Source: an uncultured Granulosicoccaceae bacterium
GTDB taxonomy: Bacteria; Pseudomonadota; Gammaproteobacteria; Granulosicoccales; Granulosicoccaceae
Reading direction: 5' to 3'
NCBI GenBank assembly: GCA_937930305.1
Contig: CALGLE010000010.1
Location: 80,103-144,102 of the forward strand
Length of the DNA: 64,000 nt
Part shown: piece by piece, positions 55,765-64,000 of the stretch
Position numbering within the stretch: the first letter of the stretch is position 1
How the letters are laid out: each line of letters opens with the position of its first letter
Notes under the pieces: generated by a model
The model's input: only the letters and a program-made list of their open reading frames with translations
Databases searched by the model: none
What the model was told of the DNA's origin: nothing
Translations under genes and position numbers: made by a program

Positions 55765-58626
55765 ATGGCAACAATGAAATCCCAACTTGAATCCACGATC
55801 TTAGGCGGCGCAAATTCTCCGTATTTGGAAGTGTTGTACGAACAGTTCCTGAGTGATCCCAACAGTGTGGATGAGACTTGGCGCGAGTATTTTCAAAAGC
55901 TGCCAATGGTTGGGGATCATGGTCAGGACATTCCGCACTCGGAAGTGCGACAACAATTTTTGCAGTTAACCCGAAACAGTGGCGGGATTCGTACGGCCGC
56001 GGCCGCAGCAGTCGCCTCAGGCATGTCGCCGCAAGAATTAAAGCAAATTCGAGTCACCCAACTCATCAACGCGTATCGCGTTCGTGGTCACCAATTAGCT
56101 AAAACCGATCCCTTGGGTTCGGTGCAAGACGCCATGGTGCGAGAACTGCGCTTGGATCAAAACGGATTATCGGAAAGCGATCTTGATACTGAATATCAAA
56201 CACCTTCACTAGAAGGTTTGGGCGCAGCTACTTTGCGCGACATCATTGCGCATTTGGAAAAATGCTACTGCAGTAGCATTGGTTATGAGTACATGTATGT
56301 GGATAACACACCACAAAAGCTATGGCTGCAACAGCGCATAGAATCAGTTGCCTCGTCACCAGTTTTAAATAACGACAGTAAAACCTGGCTGTTGGAAAGA
56401 TTAACCGCGGCAGAAAGTATGGAACGGCATTTAGGTTCGCGCTACGCGGGACAAAAACGTTTCTCACTGGAAGGTGGTGAAAGCCTGATAGTCGTGATGA
56501 GTGAATTACTCAAGCGTGCAGGTGTTGCCGGTGTTAAAGACATGGTTATCGGTATGGCGCACCGCGGTCGATTGAATGTGCTGGTGAATATTTTGGGTAA
56601 AAACCCGGCCGATCTTTTTTCTGAATTTGAAGGCAAACAAAAACAAGATTCGCGTTTGTCGAATGGTGACGTTAAATACCACCAAGGCTTTAGTTCCGAC
56701 TTACAAACAGAACACGGGCATATGCACCTGTCCTTGGCGTTCAATCCCTCGCACTTAGAAATTGTTTCACCAGTGGTGGAAGGTTCGGTACGTTCACGCC
56801 AAGATCGTTACGGTGATAAAGACGGTGACAAAGTCATCGCGGTCGCCATTCACGGGGATGCTGCCTTTGCTGGACAAGGCGTGGTTACTGAAACATTCAA
56901 CATGGCCGACTCTCGGGGTTTTTCAACCAAAGGTACCGTGCACATTATTGTGAACAACCAAATTGGTTTTACCACCAGTAATGCCAAAGATGCTCGTTCC
57001 ACGTTATACGCCACCGATGTGGCGAAGATGATTAACGCTCCCATCTTCCACGTTAACGGTGATGACCCGGAAGCGGTTCAGTTCGTGACTCAATTAGCGT
57101 TTGATTTTCGTATGGCGTTTAAGAAAGACGTTGTCATCGATATGGTGTGCTACCGCCGTCATGGCCATAACGAAACGGATGAGCCGTCTGTGACTCAACC
57201 CATCATGTATCAAGCGGTAAAAGCCACACCAACAACTCGTCAACTCTATGCCAGCGCCTTGGAAGCACAAGGGGTTATTGATGCAGCCACGGCAGACCAC
57301 ATGGTGAGTCAATACCGTGAGCAACTGGACAACGGGGAAACGGTTGCACCCGATGTATTGGTTGGAGTCAATGAGGCGCCCGAATTAAAAGTCGATTGGG
57401 AAAAGTATCAATCCGATGATTGGCGTGTGCCTTATCAGAAGCCTGTATCTGAAGATAGATTTAAATCCTTAGCGGATGAGCTGCACACTTTACCAGCCGG
57501 TCTTAAGCTCCACTCGCGGGTTAATAAAATCATTGAAGATCGTCGCAAGATGGCAGCCGGTGGTTTACCGGTTGACTGGGGTTTTGCTGAAACCATGGCC
57601 TATGCCACGTTGTTAGACGACGGCTATCAAATTCGTTTAACTGGTCAAGACAGTGGTCGCGGCACATTCGCGCATCGCCACGCCGTGTTGCACAACCAAT
57701 CTGCGCGTGGTGCTTATGTGCCTTTGCGTGAATTGGGTGCGAAACGCGATAAATCGTTTTTAGTCATCGACTCCTTATTGTCTGAAGAGGCGGTGTTGGG
57801 GTTTGAATACGGTTACGCCACTGCCGATCCTGAATCACTGGTAATTTGGGAAGCGCAGTTTGGTGATTTTGCAAATGGCGCGCAAGTGGTTATCGATCAA
57901 TTCATCAGCTCGGGTGAAACCAAGTGGGGCAGGCTGTGCGGATTAGTCATGTTATTGCCGCACGGCTATGAGGGCCAAGGGCCAGAGCATTCTTCAGCTC
58001 GCCTGGAACGTTTTTTACAACTTTGCGCAGAAGACAACATGCAAGTGTTAGTGCCTAGCACGCCTGCGAATGCCTATCATATGTTCCGTCGTCAAATGCT
58101 ACGACCTATGCGGCGACCGTTGATTGTGATGTCGCCAAAGAGTTTGTTGCGTCATCGTTTGGCCACCAGCACCATTGAAGATTTATGTGCCGGGCAATTT
58201 TTGCCGGTGATTGATGAGATTGATACCGACGTTCCCGCAGAAAAAGCCACGCGGATGATTTTGTGCAGTGGCAAGGTGTACTACGACTTGCTCGAACAAC
58301 GTCGTGAGCAAAAACTTAACGATGTGGCCATTGTTCGAATGGAGCAGTTGTATCCGTTTCCTTACAACGAAATGAAAGCGGTTGTGTCTCGTTACACCAA
58401 TCTTTCATCCATTGTGTGGTGTCAAGAAGAGCCACGTAACCAAGGTGCATGGCGGGCGAATCGTCATCGGATCGAACGCACCATCCCGGATAACATGGAA
58501 GTAGAGTATGCCGGTCGAGGGCCGTCGGCGTCCCCTGCTGTTGGATACAACAATTTACACGTGCAGCAACAAAAACAATTGGTTCAAGAAGCATTGGGCC
58601 TGGTTAAGAACACGCAAACCCGCTGA
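55765..58626 (+). CDS. sucA: 2-Oxoglutarate dehydrogenase E1 component
   Basis: A 953-residue thiamine-diphosphate enzyme that decarboxylates 2-oxoglutarate and succinylates the E2 lipoyl group. The N-terminal YLEVLYEQFLSDPNSVDETW and GMAHRGRLNVL motifs, HGDAAFAGQGVV, and the C-terminal QEEPRNQGAW match SucA. Length is close to the 933 residues of Escherichia coli. It follows the dehydrogenase gene by 19 bases and begins the core of the operon. Confidence 0.97.
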   Translation: MATMKSQLESTILGGANSPYLEVLYEQFLSDPNSVDETWREYFQKLPMVGDHGQDIPHSEVRQQFLQLTRNSGGIRTAAAAAVASGMSPQELKQIRVTQLINAYRVRGHQLAKTDPLGSVQDAMVRELRLDQNGLSESDLDTEYQTPSLEGLGAATLRDIIAHLEKCYCSSIGYEYMYVDNTPQKLWLQQRIESVASSPVLNNDSKTWLLERLTAAESMERHLGSRYAGQKRFSLEGGESLIVVMSELLKRAGVAGVKDMVIGMAHRGRLNVLVNILGKNPADLFSEFEGKQKQDSRLSNGDVKYHQGFSSDLQTEHGHMHLSLAFNPSHLEIVSPVVEGSVRSRQDRYGDKDGDKVIAVAIHGDAAFAGQGVVTETFNMADSRGFSTKGTVHIIVNNQIGFTTSNAKDARSTLYATDVAKMINAPIFHVNGDDPEAVQFVTQLAFDFRMAFKKDVVIDMVCYRRHGHNETDEPSVTQPIMYQAVKATPTTRQLYASALEAQGVIDAATADHMVSQYREQLDNGETVAPDVLVGVNEAPELKVDWEKYQSDDWRVPYQKPVSEDRFKSLADELHTLPAGLKLHSRVNKIIEDRRKMAAGGLPVDWGFAETMAYATLLDDGYQIRLTGQDSGRGTFAHRHAVLHNQSARGAYVPLRELGAKRDKSFLVIDSLLSEEAVLGFEYGYATADPESLVIWEAQFGDFANGAQVVIDQFISSGETKWGRLCGLVMLLPHGYEGQGPEHSSARLERFLQLCAEDNMQVLVPSTPANAYHMFRRQMLRPMRRPLIVMSPKSLLRHRLATSTIEDLCAGQFLPVIDEIDTDVPAEKATRMILCSGKVYYDLLEQRREQKLNDVAIVRMEQLYPFPYNEMKAVVSRYTNLSSIVWCQEEPRNQGAWRANRHRIERTIPDNMEVEYAGRGPSASPAVGYNNLHVQQQKQLVQEALGLVKNTQTR

Positions 58627-58653
58627 ACGCGGACACTCTAGGAAGTGACGTAC

Positions 58654-60216
58654 ATGAGCACAGAAATCAAGGTGCCCACCCTGCCGGAATCCATTGCAGA
58701 TGCTCTGGTAGTGACCTGGCGGAAAGCCGAAGGCGATCCAATAAAACGCGACGAAGTGTTGGTTGAAATTGAAACTGACAAAGTGGTACTTGAAGTGCCG
58801 GCTGAAAAAGACGGTGTATTGGGAAAAATTGTACAAGGCGAAGGGGCAACAGTTACCGCCCATCAAGTCATCGGCAGTATTGAGGCTGCAGGGGCTGCAG
58901 CGAGTGCACCGGCAACCACAAATGCACCTGCTGCAAGCGCTGATGCGTCAACTGAATCAGGTGAGAAAATCGATGTCAAAGTACCCACCTTGCCTGAGTC
59001 GATTGCGGACGCTTTGATTGTTAAGTGGCACAAAGCCGAAGGCGATGCCGTGGCTCGCGATGAAATCATCGTGGATGTCGAAACCGACAAGGTGGTGCTG
59101 GAGGTGCCTGCGGCGTCTTCGGGAGTGTTGGTGTCTATCGTTGAACCCGAAGGAACCACCGTTGCCGCTCATCAAGTCATCGGCGTGATTGCTGAAGGGG
59201 CCAGCGCGGCACCAGCGTCGGCAAGTCCTGCTGCTTCAGCCGCTGTCGTTGATGCGGGTGGTGAAACGGGTGGGCAAACCAGTCCTTCGGTTCGTAAAGT
59301 GATGGCTGAACATGGCTTAACGGCCGATCAAATCGTGGGTACGGGCAAGAACGGCCGCATCACCAAAGAAGATGTGGAAAAAGCTGCTGCCTCTACCAAG
59401 TCCAATGCAGCGATGGCTGCAACGGCTGCCGCAAGCGCAGGAGCTGCCAGTGCGACCAGTGGGGCTGTGGCCCCAGGCGCATCGGCGTCGAGTTTGCCCG
59501 AGTTACCGGTTGGGGATCGCACTGAACGTCGTGTTCCAATGACACGCCTTCGAAAGCGTATCGCGGAGCGCTTGTTAGAAGCTTCGCAAACCACAGCGAT
59601 GCTCACCACCTTCAATGAAGTGAACATGCAAGGCTTTATTGATTTTCGAACGCAATATAAAGATATGTTCGAAAAGACTCACGGCGTGAAACTGGGTTTC
59701 ATGTCGATCTTTATCAAAGCCGCCACCGAGGCGCTAAAGCGCTACCCGGATATCAATGCCTCCATCGATGGTGATGATGTGGTTTATCACGGATTTTGTG
59801 ATGTGGGTGTGGCTGTGTCTTCCGAGCGTGGCTTGGTTGTTCCGGTGTTACGTAATACCGAAAATATGTCCCTAGCTGACATGGAAAAGGGCATTGCCGA
59901 ATACGCTGCCAAAGCGCGTGACGGAAAACTTGGTATGGATGAAATGACGGGGGGCACGTTCACCGTATCGAACGGCGGTGTTTTCGGATCGATGATGTCT
60001 ACCCCCATTCTAAATCCACCGCAAAGCGCCATCTTGGGCATGCATGCCACGCAACAGCGTCCAATTGCTGAGAACGGTGAAGTGGTTATTCGACCCATGA
60101 TGTACATCGCCTTGTCATATGACCATCGAATTGTGGATGGTAAAGGCGCTGTTGGATTTTTGAAAACCATTAAAGAAATTGTTGAAGAACCCGCTCGGGT
60201 TGTATTCGATCTATAA
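58654..60216 (+). CDS. sucB: 2-Oxoglutarate dehydrogenase E2 component with two lipoyl domains
   Basis: A 520-residue dihydrolipoyl succinyltransferase. Two lipoyl domains are present, with modified Lys43 and Lys146 in near-identical [10 protein letters not shown] contexts. A peripheral subunit-binding domain ([17 protein letters not shown], about 210-245) and the catalytic core follow, ending with [16 protein letters not shown] (His491, Asp495). Standard proteobacterial SucB has one lipoyl domain and about 405 residues, so this one is extended by a duplication joined by Ala-rich linkers. The ATG at 58654 is chosen over a GTG three codons earlier because the AGGAAG site is well spaced for it. 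Confidence 0.95.
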   Translation: MSTEIKVPTLPESIADALVVTWRKAEGDPIKRDEVLVEIETDKVVLEVPAEKDGVLGKIVQGEGATVTAHQVIGSIEAAGAAASAPATTNAPAASADASTESGEKIDVKVPTLPESIADALIVKWHKAEGDAVARDEIIVDVETDKVVLEVPAASSGVLVSIVEPEGTTVAAHQVIGVIAEGASAAPASASPAASAAVVDAGGETGGQTSPSVRKVMAEHGLTADQIVGTGKNGRITKEDVEKAAASTKSNAAMAATAAASAGAASATSGAVAPGASASSLPELPVGDRTERRVPMTRLRKRIAERLLEASQTTAMLTTFNEVNMQGFIDFRTQYKDMFEKTHGVKLGFMSIFIKAATEALKRYPDINASIDGDDVVYHGFCDVGVAVSSERGLVVPVLRNTENMSLADMEKGIAEYAAKARDGKLGMDEMTGGTFTVSNGGVFGSMMSTPILNPPQSAILGMHATQQRPIAENGEVVIRPMMYIALSYDHRIVDGKGAVGFLKTIKEIVEEPARVVFDL

Positions 60217-60223
60217 ACCATAG

Positions 60224-61675
<1,452 letters not shown>

Positions 61676-61737
61676 TTAAAATTCTTTGGTGAGCTAAACC
61701 GCTTGCCATACCTCTATACCGCCCAACGGACTTAACG

Positions 61738-62907
61738 ATGAATTTACACGAATACCAGGCGAAAGGCCTTTTTAAGGAATACGGCATGCCCGTGCCCAAT
61801 CACATTGTGGCGACGACTGCTGCAGAAGCGAAGCAGGCGGCGGACAAATTAACCACAGACAAAGTGGTGGTTAAGGCGCAAGTGCACGCCGGTGGTCGAG
61901 GAAAAGCGGGTGGCGTGAAATTAGTAGACTCCTCCGCTGAAGCGGAAGAGTACGCCAAAAGTATTTTAGGCACCCACTTGGTCACGATTCAAACGGATGC
62001 CAAGGGGCAACCCGTGAATACCGTGTTGGTTGAAGAGACGTGCAACATTGCCAATGAATTGTACTTAGGTGCTGTTATCGATAGAGCCAGTCAGCGCGTT
62101 GTGGTCATGGCTTCAACCGAAGGCGGTGTTGAAATTGAAACCGTGGCGGAAGAGACGCCTGAGAAAATCTTAAAAGCTGAAATTAACCCGTTGTTGGGTT
62201 TGATGCCTTGGCAATGTCGTGAAATCGCCTTTGGTTTGGGTTTGTCGGGTGGTCAAATTAAGCAGTTTTCTAAGTTGTTATCCGGATTGGTTAAATTGTT
62301 CGTTGAAAAAGATTTAGCGCTGGTTGAAATTAACCCCTTGGTGATCACCGCAGAAGGGGACCTGATTTGTTTGGATGGCAAGATTAACGTCGACAGTAAC
62401 GCCATGTACCGTCACCCTGAATTGGAAGCACTGCATGATAAGTCGCAGGAAGATGAGCGTGAACTGCGCGCCTCCGAATGGGACCTTAACTACGTTGCGT
62501 TAGAAGGCAACATTGGTTGCATGGTGAATGGAGCAGGGCTCGCCATGGCGACCATGGATATTATTAAGCTCAAAGGTGGCCAGCCGGCAAACTTTTTGGA
62601 TGTTGGGGGCGGTGCGACCAAAGAGCGCGTTGCAGAAGCGTTAAAAATTATTTTATCTGACCCAGATGTGAAAGGTATTTTGGTTAATATTTTTGGTGGC
62701 ATCGTACGCTGCGATTTGATTGCAGAAGGTGTTATAGCTGCAGTGAATGAGGTGGGCATAGAAGACCCAGTCGTGGTGCGCTTAGAGGGCACCAACGCGG
62801 CAGAAGGTCGCGCCTTATTGGACAACAGCGGGCTTAACTTAAATTCAGCCAGTGATTTAGGCGATGCCGCCGAAAAGATTGTTGCTATCGTGGGAGGTGC
62901 CGCATGA
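61738..62907 (+). CDS. sucC: Succinyl-CoA ligase, beta subunit
   Basis: A 389-residue ATP-grasp subunit that with SucD makes ATP or GTP from succinyl-Co[35 protein letters not shown] and FVNIFGG-type [14 protein letters not shown] segments are diagnostic. It overlaps sucD by four bases (ATGA), so production is coupled. Length equals that of the usual SucC (388). Confidence 0.97.
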   Translation: MNLHEYQAKGLFKEYGMPVPNHIVATTAAEAKQAADKLTTDKVVVKAQVHAGGRGKAGGVKLVDSSAEAEEYAKSILGTHLVTIQTDAKGQPVNTVLVEETCNIANELYLGAVIDRASQRVVVMASTEGGVEIETVAEETPEKILKAEINPLLGLMPWQCREIAFGLGLSGGQIKQFSKLLSGLVKLFVEKDLALVEINPLVITAEGDLICLDGKINVDSNAMYRHPELEALHDKSQEDERELRASEWDLNYVALEGNIGCMVNGAGLAMATMDIIKLKGGQPANFLDVGGGATKERVAEALKIILSDPDVKGILVNIFGGIVRCDLIAEGVIAAVNEVGIEDPVVVRLEGTNAAEGRALLDNSGLNLNSASDLGDAAEKIVAIVGGAA

Positions 62908-63776
62908 GCGTTTTAGTCAACAAAAATACTAAAGTACTGTGCCAGGGTATAACCGGTAGTCAGGGTACGTTTCATTCAGAGCAAGCCATTGAGTACGGTA
63001 CGAAAATGGTGGGCGGGGTTACGCCTGGTAAAGGCGGCACCAAGCATTTGAACTTACCCGTATTCAACACCATGAAAGATGCGGTAGCTGAAACTGGCGC
63101 TAACGCATCGGTTATCTATGTGCCAGCGGCTTTCTGCAAAGATTCCATTACGGAAGCTGCGGAATCTGGTGTTGAGTTAATTGTTTGTATTACCGAAGGC
63201 ATTCCCACGCTCGACATGCTGGAAGCAAGCATTGCCGTAGAACAAAACGGTGTGCGTTTAATCGGGCCAAATTGCCCCGGCATCATCACACCGGGCGAAT
63301 GCAAAATCGGCATCATGCCAGGGCCTATGCATAACGCGGGTAAGGTTGGGATTGTTTCGCGTTCAGGCACCTTAACGTATGAATGTGTTAAGCAAACGTC
63401 TGATTTAGGTTACGGACAAAGCACCTGTATCGGTATTGGTGGTGATCCCATTCCCGGCACCAGCTTTAAAGATGCTTTGGCTTTGTTCCAAGAAGACCCA
63501 CAAACCGAAGCGATCTTAATGGTTGGTGAAATCGGTGGTACTGCGGAAGAGGAGGCGGCAGAGTTCATCAAATCCAATGTGACAAAGCCCGTGTCCGCCT
63601 ACATTGCCGGTGTAACCGCGCCTCCTGGAAAGCGCATGGGGCATGCAGGCGCCATCATCGCCGGTGGTAAAGGAACAGCCGATGATAAGTTCAAAGCCTT
63701 AGAAGCAGCTGGCGTGACCACCACCCGTTCACCGGCCGAATTGGGGCTAGCGGTTAAGAGCGCCACCGGTTGGTAG
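62904..63776 (+). CDS. sucD: Succinyl-CoA ligase, alpha subunit
   Basis: A 290-residue CoA-binding subunit. The phosphorylated His247 lies in [13 protein letters not shown], and [15 protein letters not shown] near the N-terminus forms the CoA-binding Rossmann start. It is the last gene of the operon and is followed by a strong terminator. Length matches the family (289). Confidence 0.97.
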   Translation: MSVLVNKNTKVLCQGITGSQGTFHSEQAIEYGTKMVGGVTPGKGGTKHLNLPVFNTMKDAVAETGANASVIYVPAAFCKDSITEAAESGVELIVCITEGIPTLDMLEASIAVEQNGVRLIGPNCPGIITPGECKIGIMPGPMHNAGKVGIVSRSGTLTYECVKQTSDLGYGQSTCIGIGGDPIPGTSFKDALALFQEDPQTEAILMVGEIGGTAEEEAAEFIKSNVTKPVSAYIAGVTAPPGKRMGHAGAIIAGGKGTADDKFKALEAAGVTTTRSPAELGLAVKSATGW

Positions 63777-63820
63777 TGCACAGCCAATTTGCCTGGTTGT
63801 TCTATTAAGGTATAAATTAA

Positions 63821-63849
63821 AAAGCCGAGGTTTTGCCTCGGCTTTTTTG
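63821..63849 (+). terminator. Rho-independent terminator after sucD
   Basis: A ten-base perfect stem (aaagccgagg and cctcggcttt) with a five-base loop and following T run, 45 bases after the sucD stop. Confidence 0.95.
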
Positions 63850-63872
63850 TTTAAAGATCAAAGGCGAACACC

Positions 63873-64000
63873 ATGACACTGCAGCTTGATCATCTCTTTG
63901 TGCTCACTGAACGTGATGCCCCTATCAGTGATCTGATGATAGAAGCGGGGTTTGTTGAAGGCAGCTCAAATACCCATCCCGGTCAAGGTACAGCGAACCG
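63873..64000 (+). CDS. VOC-family (glyoxalase-like) protein, N-terminal part
   Basis: The first 43 codons of an open frame cut by the window end. The start MTLQLDHLFVLTERDAPISD, with AGFVEGSSNTHPGQGTANR, resembles glyoxalase/bleomycin-resistance-like proteins, in which DHLFV supplies an early metal-binding His. Substrate unknown. It begins 24 bases after the sucD terminator, so it has its own promoter or reads through. Confidence 0.6.
   Translation, partial: MTLQLDHLFVLTERDAPISDLMIEAGFVEGSSNTHPGQGTAN

Overview
The window looks like chromosomal DNA of a free-living, probably aquatic, heterotrophic gammaproteobacterium. The Pseudomonas-like dCTP deaminase, the mrp/metG divergence, rppH, envC-ctpA, pepN and the sucAB-lpd-sucCD order all point that way. 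Base composition is near 50% GC by eye. Genus cannot be fixed from the sequence alone. No rRNA, tRNA, CRISPR array, insertion sequence or prophage was seen.

Layout. 1-4.7 kb: partial metG, divergent mrp/apbC and dcd, then a compact cobalt-type nitrile hydratase operon (alpha, beta, activator) set between dcd and rppH. 4.7-9.3 kb: hemJ, a small secreted barrel-like protein, a lipoprotein with repeated Ig-like domains, and an HDOD signalling protein. 9.3-11.5 kb: aquaporin Z and a small tyrosine/dual-specificity phosphatase, with two long non-coding stretches rich in palindromes. 11.5-24.9 kb: a four-gene operon for giant surface proteins (642, 778, 1850 and 1197 residues) built from prealbumin-like, DUF11, CshA-type, SdrD-B-like and OmpA domains plus an outer-membrane barrel. 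24.9-37.5 kb: an IclR-controlled catabolic cluster (hydratase/dehydrogenase fusion, thiolase, two acyl-CoA dehydrogenases, TRAP importer, acyl-CoA ligase, enoyl-CoA hydratase) for uptake and beta-oxidation of an unknown carboxylic acid. 37.6-43.7 kb: sulfotransferase-like protein, hydroxyacid-oxoacid transhydrogenase, ctpA, envC and an HExxH putative metalloprotease. 43.9-54.5 kb: pepN, a cold-shock gene, an LplT-PlsC fusion, thioesterase, Nudix, nitroreductase, fadD and small conserved genes. 54.7-63.8 kb: a TCA-cycle operon with an atypical isocitrate-dehydrogenase-like gene followed by sucA, sucB, lpd, sucC and sucD, a strong terminator, and the start of a VOC-family gene.

The most unusual system is the 11.5-24.9 kb operon. 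The first two proteins each end inside a DUF11 Ig-like domain, stopping just before its last strands. The second and third proteins each begin, right after a predicted signal peptide, with a segment that looks like those missing strands. This suggests separately secreted subunits joined head to tail by strand complementation, as in chaperone-usher pili but with unrelated domains: a tip (first protein), a repeat-rich shaft (second), a peptidoglycan-anchored base (third, OmpA domain) and an outer-membrane barrel (fourth). This is inference from sequence and needs structural testing.

Other points of interest: two lipoyl domains in the 2-oxoglutarate dehydrogenase E2, loss of a conserved His in the isocitrate-dehydrogenase-like protein, an acyl-CoA dehydrogenase pair in which one member seems to lack the catalytic Glu, and a 15-bp palindrome between the IclR gene and its target operon.
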